From: Betaproteobacteria bacterium
Lineage (GTDB): Bacteria > Pseudomonadota > Gammaproteobacteria > Burkholderiales > Usitatibacteraceae
Direction: 5' to 3'
Length of the DNA stretch: 47,259 bases
Assembly (NCBI GenBank): GCA_019449455.1
Contig: JAGRPO010000082.1
Span: 1-47,259 of the forward strand
Shown here: positions 8,583-18,804 of the stretch, one piece after another
Position numbering within the stretch: the first letter of the stretch is position 1
How the letters are laid out: the number at the start of each line of letters is the position of its first letter
The notes under the pieces: model-generated
What the model was told of the DNA's origin: nothing
Databases searched by the model: none
The model's input: the letters and a program-made list of their open reading frames with translations, nothing else
Program-made: the position numbers and the translations under genes

Positions 8583-9338
8583 ATGACTCGCTACCGGGCA
8601 GCCGGCTACTACCTGCTGGGAAGCCTTATCGTCGCAACGGCGGTATTCCTCCCGATCTACTTCCTCTGGTATCCCTGGGCCCTGTTCGAGAAGGCCGGCG
8701 GCCGCGAGCTCTTCCAGCTCATCGTCGCCGTCGACCTGGTGGTCGGGCCGCTGCTGGTCTTCATCGTCTTCGTGCCCGGCAAGAAGGGGCTCGCGTTCGA
8801 CCTGGTGTCCATCGCGGTCCTGCAGTCTGCGGCGCTCGCCTACGGCATCTTCGTCCTCTTCGAATCCCGGCCCGTCTACATCGTGTTCGTGAAGGACCGC
8901 TTCGAGCTCGTCCGTGCCAACGACATTCCCGAGCAGGAGCTCGAGAAGCCGGAGTCGGGGACGTACGCGAGCCTGCCCCGGCTGGGGCCGCGCATCATCG
9001 GCGCCCGCATCCCGACGGACCCCGACGAGCAGTTCCGGATGATGATGTCCGCGCTGGACGGGTTGGACATCCAGAGCTTTCCCAAGTATTACATTCCGTA
9101 TGGCGATGTCAGGGCCCAGGTGATGGCGCGCGCGGAGCCGCTGTCGCGCCTGCGCGAGCTGAACGGGCAGCGCATTGCCGAGATCGACCGGCTGGTCGCG
9201 AAGCTGGGCCGCGCCGAGGGCGGGCTCCGGTTCCTGCCCATGCGGGCCGGGCCACGTGTCGACGTGACCGTCATCGTCGATGCCGCCAGCGGCGACCTGC
9301 TGGACATCGCCGCGCTCCGGCCCTGGGAATACAAATGA
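8583..9338 (+). CDS. tfpZ: TfpX/TfpZ-family type IV pilin accessory protein
   Basis: A 251-residue membrane protein with about four hydrophobic segments in the first 115 residues, including YYLLGSLIVATAVFLPIYFL and the segment around LVVGPLLVFIVFVPGKKGLA, then a soluble C-terminal domain of about 135 residues. This layout and its position directly after the pilin gene match the TfpX/TfpZ accessory proteins, which in Pseudomonas-type systems are needed for stability or assembly of their cognate pilin. The gene starts 64 bases after the pilA stop, beyond the pilA terminator. The symbol follows the family and the exact subgroup is not certain. Confidence 0.82.
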   Translation: MTRYRAAGYYLLGSLIVATAVFLPIYFLWYPWALFEKAGGRELFQLIVAVDLVVGPLLVFIVFVPGKKGLAFDLVSIAVLQSAALAYGIFVLFESRPVYIVFVKDRFELVRANDIPEQELEKPESGTYASLPRLGPRIIGARIPTDPDEQFRMMMSALDGLDIQSFPKYYIPYGDVRAQVMARAEPLSRLRELNGQRIAEIDRLVAKLGRAEGGLRFLPMRAGPRVDVTVIVDAASGDLLDIAALRPWEYK

Positions 9339-9363
9339 CCCGCCGCACCGCCATGCTCCCGCG

Positions 9364-12300
9364 ATGAACCGGCGCTCCGACCCGATCCTCCTCCTGTTCT
9401 TCGTGTCCGGGTTCTCCGGGCTGATCTACGAGTCCGTCTGGTCGCACTACGTGAAGCTTTTTCTCGGCCACGCCGCGTACGCGCAGACGCTCGTGCTCGT
9501 GGTCTTCATCGGCGGCCTGGCGCTTGGCGCGTGGCTTTGCGCCCGGGTCGCGCAGCGGCTGCGCAATCCGCTTCGCCTCTACGCGGCCGTCGAGGGGTTG
9601 ATCGGCCTCGTCGCCCTCGCGTTCCATCCCGTCTTCATCGCGGCGGTCGACTGGGGCTACGCCTCGCTCCTGCCGGCGACATGCGATCCGGGGTCGACGT
9701 TCTGCGCGAGCCAATGGCTGCTGTCCGCGGCGCTGCTCGCACCGCAGTCGATCCTGCTGGGGGCGACCTTTCCGCTGGTGTGCTCCGCGGCGCTTCGCCT
9801 GGCGCCGGACCAGCCGGGGCACGACATCGCGGCGCTGTACTTCGTCAACAGCTTCGGCGCGGTGCTGGGCGTTCTCGCCTCCGCGTTCGTGCTCATTCCC
9901 GCCGTGGGGCTGCCCGGCACGCTGGGCGCGGCGGGCGTGATGAACCTCTTCATCGCGGCCGCGGCGTTCGCGATGTCGCGCGTGGCGCCGCCCGCCCTCG
10001 AGGTCGCGCCCGCGCCAGCGGGCTCGGCGCCGCCGCCCGTCGCCGCCGGCAACCTGACCGTCCTGCTCCTCGCCGTCGCGTTCCTCACCGGGCTTTCCTC
10101 GTTCATCTACGAGATCGTCTGGATCCGGATGCTGAGCCTGGTCCTCGGGTCGTCGACCCACGCCTTCGAGCTCATGCTGGCGAGCTTCATCCTCGGCCTC
10201 GCCTTCGGGGGCCTCTGGATCCGCACGCGCATCGACGCGGCCTCGGACATCGTGCGCACGCTCGCGATCGTGCAGCTCGTCATGGGGGTGGCGGCCATGG
10301 CCACGGTCCCCGTCTACAACGGCGCCTTCGATGTCATGGCGTGGATCCTGCGCGCGGTGGCGCGAAACGAGGCGGGGTTCGTGCTGTTCAACGCGAGCTC
10401 CACCGCGATCGCGCTGCTCGTGATGCTTCCCGCGACGTTCTGCGCCGGCATGACGCTGCCGCTGATCACCTGCCGGCTCCTGCGCTCGCCCACCGGGGAG
10501 CGAGCCCTGGGACTCGTCTACGCGGTCAACACGCTCGGCGCCATCGTCGGCGTGGTGATCGCCGTGCACCTGCTTCTCCAATGGCTTGGCGTGCGCGGCG
10601 CCCTCTTCGTGGGCGCGGCGATCGACGTGGGCCTGGGCGTGGTCCTGCTCTCCGCGACGCGCCGGGGCGGCCGGCGCCTCGTGCCGGGCCGGGAGGCGAT
10701 CGCCGGCATCGTGGCGCTGGCGCTGGTCTTCGCGCTTTTCGACGTCGATCCGCGCCGCTCCTCGTCGGGGGTGTTCCGCACCGGCTCCGCGACGCTCGCC
10801 CGCGGCGAGACCGTGGTATTCCACCGCGACGGGAAGACCGCGACCATCGACGTGATCGAAAGCCAGGGGGCGCTGTCGATCCGGACCAACGGCAAGCCCG
10901 ATGCGAGCATCGCCTGGAAGGCCGGCCGCGTGCCCACGCTGGACGAGACCACGATGGCTCTCCTGGGCATCCTGCCGCTCGGCCATCGGCCCGACGCCAG
11001 GACGGCGGCCGTCATCGGGTTCGGCTCCGGCATGACCACGTCCATGCTGCTCGGCTCGCCCCGCCTCGAGCGTGTCGATTCGGTGGAGATCGAGCCCGCG
11101 ATGGTCGAAGGCGCCAGGCTCTTCCGCCCGGCGGTGGACAAGGCCTACGCCGACCCGCGAAGCCGCATCGTGATCGACGATGCGAAGTCGTACTTCGCCC
11201 GCGGCGGGGCCCGCTACGACATCATCGTCTCCGAGCCCTCCAATCCCTGGGTGAGCGGCGTGGCTTCCCTCTTCACCGAGGAGTTCTACGCGCGCCTCGC
11301 GCGGCACCTGAACGACGGCGGCGTGCTCTCGCAATGGCTGCACACCTACGACATGGACGCCGAGACGCTGGCATCCATCGTGAGCGCGGTCTCGAAGACC
11401 TTTCCCGACTTCCTGGTCTACTCCTCCATCGACACCGACATCATCCTCATCGCGAGGAAGGGCGCAGGGCCGGGCACGTTCGACGCCCGCGTGCTCGCCT
11501 TCGAGGGGCTGCAACCGGTGCTCGAGCGGCTGAAGCTGCGGGACGCGCAGGTCGTGAAAAGGCGGGCGGTGGCCGGCGCCTCGCTCCTGGGCCCGTTCCT
11601 GCGCACCTACGGGGCGACTTCGAACTCCGACTTCCACCCGGTCGTGGAGCAGCGGGCGCCGAAATCGCGCTTCACGCAGGCGCACGTGAACGAGCTCGTC
11701 GTCCTCCAGGCCGCGGGCGTGCCCATGCTCGAGATGCTGGGGGCGGGAGCACCGCCTTCGCGCGAGCGGCAGGATGCGAAACGCGTCGCGTACGTCGAGG
11801 CGGCGGTTGGGGAGGCCTGGGCGGTGCGCGACGACGTGCTCGGCACGGGTCGCGCGCGGGCGCCTGCGGAGAAGGCATCGGTTCCCGAGCTTTCGGCCCG
11901 CGCCGTCCGCTCGTGGGCCCGGGATTGCCGGGATGGACCCGCGTTCGAGCGGATCCTGCCGTCGCTGGTCGTCGTGGCCGAATCGGTCAATCCCCACCTG
12001 CATCCCGCGGTCGCCGGGGAAGTCTGGCAGCGCCTGGGGGAGTCACCCTGCGCGAAGGCGCTGCCCGAGGCGCAGCGCCGCTGGCTCGACCTGTTCGCGG
12101 CGGTGGCGCAGCGCGATCCGGCGCGCATGGTCCCGCTCGGCGCGATGCTGCTCGACTCCACCGGCGGCGCGATCTCGCCGGCGAGCGAGTACGCCTTCCT
12201 CGCCACCGCAACGGCCCTGGCCTGCCGGGGCGAGTCGGCCGCCGCGCGGGGCCTGCTCGCGAACGCGCAGGGCGCCTGGATCCGAGAGGGCGAGCGCGCG

Positions 12301-12372
12301 ACGGAGCGGCGCCTGCTGGCCGCGATGGCAGGCGCACCGCCTGCCTGCGGGCCGCCCCCGCCTCACTCGTAG
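9364..12372 (+). CDS. Polytopic membrane protein with spermidine-synthase-like domain, copy 2
   Basis: A 1002-residue paralog of the protein encoded at 4787-7765, with the same order of parts. The first hydrophobic repeat contains FSGLIYESVWSHYVKLFLG and the second, near residue 240, contains SSFIYEIVWIRMLSLVLG. Then come RTNGKPDA, the SAM-type loop GFGSGMTT near 550 and SEPSNPWVSG near 623. As in copy 1, the two aspartates that spermidine synthases use for catalysis are Glu and Asn. The C-terminal 300 or so residues are unassigned. The ATG follows the accessory gene stop by 25 bases, suggesting co-transcription. Its stop overlaps the end of the convergent permease gene by 10 bases. Confidence 0.8.
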   Translation: MNRRSDPILLLFFVSGFSGLIYESVWSHYVKLFLGHAAYAQTLVLVVFIGGLALGAWLCARVAQRLRNPLRLYAAVEGLIGLVALAFHPVFIAAVDWGYASLLPATCDPGSTFCASQWLLSAALLAPQSILLGATFPLVCSAALRLAPDQPGHDIAALYFVNSFGAVLGVLASAFVLIPAVGLPGTLGAAGVMNLFIAAAAFAMSRVAPPALEVAPAPAGSAPPPVAAGNLTVLLLAVAFLTGLSSFIYEIVWIRMLSLVLGSSTHAFELMLASFILGLAFGGLWIRTRIDAASDIVRTLAIVQLVMGVAAMATVPVYNGAFDVMAWILRAVARNEAGFVLFNASSTAIALLVMLPATFCAGMTLPLITCRLLRSPTGERALGLVYAVNTLGAIVGVVIAVHLLLQWLGVRGALFVGAAIDVGLGVVLLSATRRGGRRLVPGREAIAGIVALALVFALFDVDPRRSSSGVFRTGSATLARGETVVFHRDGKTATIDVIESQGALSIRTNGKPDASIAWKAGRVPTLDETTMALLGILPLGHRPDARTAAVIGFGSGMTTSMLLGSPRLERVDSVEIEPAMVEGARLFRPAVDKAYADPRSRIVIDDAKSYFARGGARYDIIVSEPSNPWVSGVASLFTEEFYARLARHLNDGGVLSQWLHTYDMDAETLASIVSAVSKTFPDFLVYSSIDTDIILIARKGAGPGTFDARVLAFEGLQPVLERLKLRDAQVVKRRAVAGASLLGPFLRTYGATSNSDFHPVVEQRAPKSRFTQAHVNELVVLQAAGVPMLEMLGAGAPPSRERQDAKRVAYVEAAVGEAWAVRDDVLGTGRARAPAEKASVPELSARAVRSWARDCRDGPAFERILPSLVVVAESVNPHLHPAVAGEVWQRLGESPCAKALPEAQRRWLDLFAAVAQRDPARMVPLGAMLLDSTGGAISPASEYAFLATATALACRGESAAARGLLANAQGAWIREGERATERRLLAAMAGAPPACGPPPPHS

Positions 12373-13582
12373 CGCAGCGCTTCCACCGGCTTGAGGGCGG
12401 CCGCGCGCCGGGCCGGCCAGAACCCGAAGAAGATGCCCGTGGCTGCGGACACCGCGAAGGCCACGAGCATCACCCACGCCGAGAACGCCACCTCGATCTG
12501 CATGAAGCGACCCACGGCGAACGCGCCGGCCACGCCGATCGCGATGCCGACGAGGCCGCCCACGATGCAGATCATCAGCGCCTCCAGGAGGAACTGCACC
12601 AGGACGTCGCGCTGGCGCGCGCCGATGGCCATGCGGATGCCGATCTCGCGCGTGCGCTCGGTGACCGACACCAGCATGATGTTCATGATGCCGATGCCCC
12701 CCACGACGAGCGAGATCGAGCCGATGGCCCCGAGCATGAGCGAGAGGATGCGCGCCGTGGCCGAGGCGGCCTCCGCCGCCTGGGTGAGGTTTCGCACCGT
12801 GAAGTCGTCGTCCGCGTCGGGCTGTATGCGGTGGCGCTGGCGCAGCAGCAGGACGATGTCGTTCTCGGCGGCGCTGGTCGCCTCCTGGCTCACCGCCTGG
12901 ACGAACATGAAGCGCACCGTCCCGGGGAAGCGGTTGCCGAAGAGCTTGCTCTGGGCGGTCGTGATCGGCACGAGCACGGAATCGTCCTGGTCGCGCCCGT
13001 CGAGGCTCTGGCCCTTCCTCTTCAGCACGCCGACGACCTGGAACGGCTGGCCGCGGATGCGGATCGTCTTGCCCACGGGGTCCTCGGTGTCGAAGAGCTT
13101 CTCGACCACCGTCGCGCCCAGGAGCGCCACGCGCGTGGCGCTGCGGATGTCCGTCTCGCCGATCGGCTCGCCGGACTCGACCGGCCAATCGCGCACCGAG
13201 GTGTATTCGGGCGTCACGCCCAGCACCTGCGTGCCCCAGTTGCTGATGCCGTAGGCCACCTGCCCGCCGCCGGGGAAGGTGGGCGCGACCGCCTGCACGT
13301 TGGGCAGCTTCGCGATGGCTTCGGCGTCGCCGGTCGTGAGGGTGGGGGCGTTGCCGGAGCCCATGCGAATCGTCCCCGCGCTCGTGCTGCCGGAGAGGAT
13401 CACCAGGAGGTTGCTGCCCATGGAGGAGACCGCGCGGTTGACCTGGTTCTGCGCGCCGGTGCCGACCGCGAGCATCAGGACCACGGCCGCCACGCCGATC
13501 ACCATGCCGAGCATGGTGAGGCCCGTGCGCAGCTTGTTGGCGCCGAGCGAGCGCGCGGCCTCGCTGATGATGGACGGGAAGT

Positions 13583-13586
<4 letters not shown>
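12363..13586 (-). CDS. MacB-type ABC transporter permease
   Basis: A 407-residue FtsX-like permease. The GTG at 13586 overlaps the ATPase stop (GTGA), and the longer open frame upstream is rejected because it covers the ATPase and adaptor genes. The N-terminal part has the first membrane segment (GLTMLGMVIGVAAVVLMLAV), followed by a large periplasmic domain of about 220 residues. Three further membrane segments lie in the C-terminal FtsX domain (GAIGSISLVVGGIGIMNIML and following). This is the topology of MacB, which drives efflux by mechanotransmission and carries no substrate channel of its own. In E. coli MacB the ATPase is fused to the permease, whereas here they are separate. No TolC-like gene is visible nearby. 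Confidence 0.88.
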
Positions 13587-14296
<710 letters not shown>

Positions 14297-14302
14297 GGCG
14301 GG

Positions 14303-15496
14303 CTAGAACATGCGCAGGCGAACCTGCGATTGCGGGCCGCCCTGGCCGGAAAGGTCCCGCGTCACCAGCTTGTCGCCTTCCTTGACGTCGCCGCCCACGA
14401 TCTCGGAGTAGGTGGCGTCCGAGATGCCTACCTGGACAGGCACCGCCGTGAGGGTGCCGCCGACGAGCTTGTAGACGCGCGATCCGGCATCGCGGCGCGC
14501 TCCGCCCGCACCGGTCCCCGCGCCTGTCTTCGCGGCGGCGCCCGACTTGTCCGCCCGGGCCGGATCCGCCGGCGGCCGGAAGCGCAGCGCCGCATTGGGC
14601 ACGCGCAGCACGCCCTCGCGGCGGTTGGCGGTGACCTGGACGAACGCGGTCATGCCGGGCTTGAGCTTTCCCTCGGCGTTGTCCGCGCTCACGATGACCG
14701 TGTAGCTCACCACGTTGGACTGGATCGTGGGGTTGAGCCGCACCTGCCGCACCACGCCACGGAAGAACTGGCCCGGGAACGCGTCCACGCGGAAGCGCGC
14801 GGAAAGGCCCTCCTTGATGCCGCCGATGTCGGCCTCCGCGATGCTCGTGTCGATCTGCATCTGCGAGAGGTCCCTGGCGATCTGGAAGAGCGTCGGCGTG
14901 TTGAAGCTCGCCGCCACGGTCTGGCCGAGCTCGACGTTGCGCGCGACGACAACGCCGGAGATCGGCGAGCGGATGACGGTGTAGCGCAGGTTCGTCTTGT
15001 CGCGCGCCACCTGGGCGTTCACCAGCTCGACCTGCGCCTGGGCGGCCTCGAGCTCCTTCACGGCGATGTCGAGCTCCGCCTGCGAGATGAATCCCTTGCC
15101 CACCAGCGAGCGGGTGCGCGCCTCCTTGGTCTGCGCCAGGCGCAGCCCCGCCCGCGCGCTGTTGAGGTTCGCCTCGCTCTGGGCGAGCGCCGCGTTGAAG
15201 AGCGCCGGATCGAGTTCCGCGAGGAGCTGGCCCTCCTTCACCTCGCTGTTGAAGTCGGCGTGCAGCTTGACGATCGATCCGGAAACCTGCGTGCCGACGC
15301 TCACCGACGTGACCGGATTCACGTTGCCGTTGGCGGAGACGACCTGCACCACGTCGCCCTTGTCCGCGGTCTCGAGCCGCCAGCGCTGCGCGGGAGAGTC
15401 GGCGGACTGGCCGTGCCACCACAGGGCGGCGCCGGCGGCCGCGGCGAGCATCAGGACGGGAACGAGGACGCGCGGACGCAGGAACTTGCGGATCAT
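14303..15496 (-). CDS. MacA-type periplasmic adaptor (HlyD/RND family)
   Basis: A 397-residue membrane-fusion protein. One N-terminal membrane anchor (VLVPVLMLAAAAGAALWW) is followed by a lipoyl-like half (SVSVGTQVSGSIVKL), an alpha-helical hairpin around residues 95-165, the second lipoyl half (VIRSPISGVVVARNVELGQ) and beta-barrel and membrane-proximal domains. The protein should link the inner-membrane permease to an outer-membrane TolC-like channel. An Ala/Gly-rich low-complexity stretch (residues about 310-335) interrupts the C-terminal domain. First gene of the macAB-like set, with about 75 bases between it and the soxA end upstream. The substrate is unknown (macrolides, peptides or lipids are transported by relatives). 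Confidence 0.87.
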   Translation of the reverse strand: MIRKFLRPRVLVPVLMLAAAAGAALWWHGQSADSPAQRWRLETADKGDVVQVVSANGNVNPVTSVSVGTQVSGSIVKLHADFNSEVKEGQLLAELDPALFNAALAQSEANLNSARAGLRLAQTKEARTRSLVGKGFISQAELDIAVKELEAAQAQVELVNAQVARDKTNLRYTVIRSPISGVVVARNVELGQTVAASFNTPTLFQIARDLSQMQIDTSIAEADIGGIKEGLSARFRVDAFPGQFFRGVVRQVRLNPTIQSNVVSYTVIVSADNAEGKLKPGMTAFVQVTANRREGVLRVPNAALRFRPPADPARADKSGAAAKTGAGTGAGGARRDAGSRVYKLVGGTLTAVPVQVGISDATYSEIVGGDVKEGDKLVTRDLSGQGGPQSQVRLRMF

Positions 15497-15570
15497 TTTC
15501 GTGGGGCCCTTCTCGCAGTCCTCATTCTAGAGGAGTGAGGCCGCGGGCCGCGCCCCGCGTTTACCATTGC

Positions 15571-16425
15571 TTACAAGTTGCCTGCGTCCTGGCGGGGACG
15601 CCAGGCGTTGGGACGGATCGCGATCCCGTTGGAGAGGTAGGCGAGGAAGTACTCGAGGTGCGCCAGCTCGTCCGAGCCGGCCGGGAAGGGGGCGGCGCCC
15701 ATGCGGTCGAGGCACTCGCGCACGCGCATCTGAAGCGTCACCGGCCGGCCGTCGCGCAGGTAGGGCCACTGCGCGGCGGCGCCCACCGGCGCCGGGATGG
15801 CCGTGTCGCCGAAGTACTTCCCGGCATGGTGCACGTGGCAGGACGCGCACGCGTAGTTCTGCTGGCCCATGCGCGTGAAGTAGAAGCGCCGGCCCTCCTC
15901 GAAGCGATCCTCGGCCTGGGGCGAGGACACGCGGACGGCGATCTTCTGGCCCTCCGACAGCGAGCGCAGGTACGCGAGGACGACCCCCATCGTGCCGGGA
16001 TCGCCGGCGTCGAGCAGCGGCTGCCCATGCGTCTTCAGGCACTGGTTGATGGCGGTCTCGAGCGTCACCACGCGCTTCACCCGACCGTCGTACTGCGGGT
16101 AGGCGCCGGCGATGCGCCGCCCGCCGTTCGGAAAGCACCCGGCGAGCGAGCGCCCCTTGGCGAACTTGCGCGTCCAGATCCTGCGTCCGGCCTCGATCGC
16201 TTCCGCGGCGCCCGGCACGGGGTTGTTGCGCTCCGCCTGCGCCTGCCGCGCGGGGTCGAAAGCCGCGGATCCGGAGGCGAGCTCCGCCGGCGAGAGGGTG
16301 GGGTATTGGCCGCGAACGCGGTTGGCGATGTCGGCGCGCACCTGCTCCGCGCCGGCCAGCGCGTGCAGAGGCAGCGCGGCGAGGACGAGCAACGCGAGGA
16401 ACAGCCCGTGGTCAGGGAAGCGCAT
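15571..16425 (-). CDS. soxA: Sulfur-oxidation c-type cytochrome SoxA
   Basis: A 284-residue protein with a signal peptide (cut near HALAG). It carries one intact haem motif CASCH at 193-197. The position of the N-terminal haem in di-haem SoxA is occupied by GCFPNGG (Cys97), with a second Cys at 129, so this looks like the single-haem class in which the first haem site is lost. Cys238 in RVRECLDRM matches the active-site Cys that binds the sulfur substrate. SoxA pairs with SoxX to couple thiosulfate oxidatively to the SoxYZ carrier in the periplasm. The start overlaps the end of soxX by 14 bases. SoxYZ, SoxB and SoxCD are not encoded in this window. Confidence 0.86.
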   Translation of the reverse strand: MRFPDHGLFLALLVLAALPLHALAGAEQVRADIANRVRGQYPTLSPAELASGSAAFDPARQAQAERNNPVPGAAEAIEAGRRIWTRKFAKGRSLAGCFPNGGRRIAGAYPQYDGRVKRVVTLETAINQCLKTHGQPLLDAGDPGTMGVVLAYLRSLSEGQKIAVRVSSPQAEDRFEEGRRFYFTRMGQQNYACASCHVHHAGKYFGDTAIPAPVGAAAQWPYLRDGRPVTLQMRVRECLDRMGAAPFPAGSDELAHLEYFLAYLSNGIAIRPNAWRPRQDAGNL

Positions 16426-16756
16426 GGAGAAAGTCGATGACGCGCTCGATCTCGCGCGCCTCGAGGAGGTGGTGGCGCCCGTAGGGCGGCATGACGGAGT
16501 CCGGGTTGGCCAGCGTGGGATCGTCGAGGATGCCGCGAAGCCTCTTGCGATCCCATCCCTTGAGCCGCGCGGCGTCGAGGCGCGGACCCACGTCCGCGCG
16601 CACGGCGGGGCCGGAGCCTTCCGGAACCTGGTGGCAGGCGATGCAGTTGCCCTTGTCGGGGCGCGTGAACAGGTCGCGGCCGTCGGCCGACTGGCCCCAC
16701 GCGGCGGCGGCGGCCATGGCCGCGGCGGCGGCGAGCAGGCGGACTGGCGAGGGCAT
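16412..16756 (-). CDS. soxX: Sulfur-oxidation c-type cytochrome SoxX
   Basis: A 114-residue mono-haem cytochrome with an Ala-rich signal peptide ending near GQSADG, haem motif CIACH at 38-42 and the axial Met89 in the [10 protein letters not shown] segment characteristic of SoxX. The ATG at 16756 is used because it overlaps the upstream protease stop (TGATG). A TTG one codon earlier is possible but unlikely. SoxX accepts electrons from the SoxA haem in the periplasm. The gene is sandwiched between the M48 protease and soxA with overlaps on both sides, so the three are almost certainly one transcript. Confidence 0.87.
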   Translation of the reverse strand: MPSPVRLLAAAAAMAAAAAWGQSADGRDLFTRPDKGNCIACHQVPEGSGPAVRADVGPRLDAARLKGWDRKRLRGILDDPTLANPDSVMPPYGRHHLLEAREIERVIDFLHALP

Positions 16757-18219
16757 CAACTGAGCTTCAGGGCCTTCTCGGCCTCGCGTTCGATCGCGAG
16801 CTGGGAACGCAGCTCGCGCAGCCGCGCTTCCGCCATCGACAGCTCGTAGAAATTGGAATCACGCACCTTGGTGGCGAGCTCCAGCTGGTCCACCGCCGCG
16901 GCGAGGTTTCCCCGGCGGAAGTACGCCTCGGCCTGCGCGCGATGCTGGGAGAGGCGCCTGCCCGTTGCCGCGAAGGCGCGCGACTGCAGCTCGTAGAGCT
17001 TCGCGTCGTCGGGCGTGGCGCGAACCTTTTCATCGAGCCAGGCGATGGCTTCGGTGGTGCGGCCGGCCTGGAGCAGCGATTCCGCCAGTCCGTGGACGAG
17101 CCCGCGGTGCTGGGGGTAGGCCTTGAGCGCGGCGCGGTAGGTGTCCAGGGCGGCGTCCATTCGCCCCTGGTCGGCCTGCAGCTGAGCCGCGAGCCACTCG
17201 AAGGCGGGGTGCCTTCCCTCGCCGGAGCGGATCGTGGCGAGCTCCTTCTCCGCTTCCGCGAATTCCCGCGCCCGCCGCAGGGCGAAGGCGAGCCCGTACA
17301 CGTCCTCGCGCGGGCGCAGGACCGTGCGGTCGGCGAGCTGGTTGCGGAAATAGGTCACTTGCTCGTTCGCGGACCCCGAGCCGGCGCGAAGCTTCGCCCG
17401 GGCGAGGCGGTACTCGAAGCTGTCCGGGACGAGCCGCGCGGCCATCGGCTCCACGCGGCCCTGCATGTCCGCGATGCGCTCGACCGTGAGCGGATGGGTG
17501 CGAAGGTACGAGGGCGCGCTCTTGAACTCGCTGAGCCGGTTGGCGCGCTGCATGCGCTCGAAGAAGCTCACCATGCCGCGCGGGTCGTACCCGGCGCGCT
17601 CGAGCATCGTGACGCCCACGCGGTCGGCCTCGCGCTCGTGCTCGCGCGTGTAGTCGAGCTGTCCCTGCGCCATGATCGCGCTCGCGCCCACGATCGCGGC
17701 CTCCGTGACCTGGCCGCTCTGGGAGCTGCTGCCGCGGGAGGCGAGGATGGCGAGGGCGAGCGCGGCGAGCGACGCGAGCTGGTACTTCCCCTGGCCCTGG
17801 TAGAGGCGCGACTGGTGGCGCTGCAGGATGTGCGCGATTTCGTGGCCGACGACGCCGGCGAGCTCCGACTCGTTGCGCGTGAGGAGGATGAGCCCGGTGT
17901 GCAGCCCGATGTGGCCGCCGATCATGGCGAAGGCATTGACGGCGTCGTCCTGCACGACGAAGAACTCGATCGACCGGCGCGGCGGGTCGGCTGCGCCCAG
18001 GAGGCGGTTGCCGAGGGACTTCACGTAATCGGAGATCTCGGGGTCGTCGACGAACGCCGGATCGATGCGGACCTCGCGCATCACGCGGTTGCCGATCGTG
18101 CGTTCCTGCTTGTCCGACAGCACCGCGTCCGAGGCATCCCCGAGGTCGGGCAGGACCTGCGCCTGCGCCGGCAGCAGGGCGGCGCACACGGCAGCGGCGA
18201 TCAGTCGGCGAATCATCAT
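16756..18219 (-). CDS. BepA-like M48 family periplasmic metalloprotease with TPR region
   Basis: A 487-residue protein counted from the ATG at 18219 (a second ATG follows immediately). The open frame continues upstream, but the signal peptide [21 protein letters not shown] fixes the start. The zinc motif HEIAH lies at 126-130, and the third ligand is probably the Glu of HEREADRVG about 55-60 residues later. After the protease domain come tetratricopeptide-like repeats to the C-terminus. Length and layout match BepA/YfgC, which degrades or chaperones misfolded outer-membrane proteins such as LptD. The unusual point is the stop codon overlapping the soxX start. Confidence 0.88.
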   Translation of the reverse strand: MMIRRLIAAAVCAALLPAQAQVLPDLGDASDAVLSDKQERTIGNRVMREVRIDPAFVDDPEISDYVKSLGNRLLGAADPPRRSIEFFVVQDDAVNAFAMIGGHIGLHTGLILLTRNESELAGVVGHEIAHILQRHQSRLYQGQGKYQLASLAALALAILASRGSSSQSGQVTEAAIVGASAIMAQGQLDYTREHEREADRVGVTMLERAGYDPRGMVSFFERMQRANRLSEFKSAPSYLRTHPLTVERIADMQGRVEPMAARLVPDSFEYRLARAKLRAGSGSANEQVTYFRNQLADRTVLRPREDVYGLAFALRRAREFAEAEKELATIRSGEGRHPAFEWLAAQLQADQGRMDAALDTYRAALKAYPQHRGLVHGLAESLLQAGRTTEAIAWLDEKVRATPDDAKLYELQSRAFAATGRRLSQHRAQAEAYFRRGNLAAAVDQLELATKVRDSNFYELSMAEARLRELRSQLAIEREAEKALKLS

Positions 18220-18312
18220 CCGAGGAGGGGGCGGGAGCGGGCGAAAGTGAAATCGTGGATACTTGGGACACGCGGCGACGTCGTTGGTTCGCCGCATCCG
18301 GAGTCCCTGATT

Positions 18313-18792
18313 ATGAACGAAAAGCTCACCCATTTCGACGAAGGCGGCCAGGCCTGGATGGTCGACGTCGGCGCCAAGGACGAAACGGTGCGCCGGGCCG
18401 TGGCCTCCGGCAGCATCCGGATGCTCCCGCAGACGCTGGCGCTCGTGCGTTCCGGGACCGCGAAAAAGGGAGACGTGCTCGGGGTGGCGCGCATCGCCGC
18501 GATCCAGGCGGCCAAGCGGACCTGGGAGCTGATCCCGCTGTGCCACCCGATCGCGCTCACCGCGCTGGAGGTCCGGTTCGACGTGGACGAGGGCGCTTGC
18601 CTCGTGACGTGCCGCGCCGTGGCCGAATGCCGCGGCCGCACGGGCGTCGAGATGGAGGCGCTCACGGCCGTGAGCGCCGGGCTCCTCACGATCTACGACA
18701 TGTGCAAGGCCGTCGATCGCGGCATGACGATGGGCGACATCCGCCTGCTGGAGAAGGAAGGCGGGAAGTCGGGGCGCTTCGTCGCGCCGTAG
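18313..18792 (+). CDS. moaC: Cyclic pyranopterin monophosphate synthase MoaC
   Basis: A 159-residue protein, close to the usual MoaC length of about 160. Recognisable signatures are [16 protein letters not shown] at the start, [14 protein letters not shown] in the middle and [14 protein letters not shown] then [11 protein letters not shown] near the end. The last contains the catalytic Asp/Lys pair. MoaC converts the 3',8-cyclo-GTP made by MoaA into cyclic pyranopterin monophosphate in molybdenum-cofactor synthesis. It is divergent from the M48 protease gene with 93 bases between, and no other moa genes are nearby. Confidence 0.95.
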   Translation: MNEKLTHFDEGGQAWMVDVGAKDETVRRAVASGSIRMLPQTLALVRSGTAKKGDVLGVARIAAIQAAKRTWELIPLCHPIALTALEVRFDVDEGACLVTCRAVAECRGRTGVEMEALTAVSAGLLTIYDMCKAVDRGMTMGDIRLLEKEGGKSGRFVAP

Positions 18793-18804
18793 CGCCGCAA
18801 GGGC

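Noticed and set aside
9271-12003. A minus-strand open frame of about 910 codons
   Set aside because: Antisense to the second spermidine-synthase-like gene, with no recognisable domain.
4787-12372. Annotating both paralogs as spermidine synthases
   Set aside because: The two catalytic aspartates are replaced (E-P-S-N-P in place of D-x-x-D-P) and the proteins are large polytopic membrane proteins.
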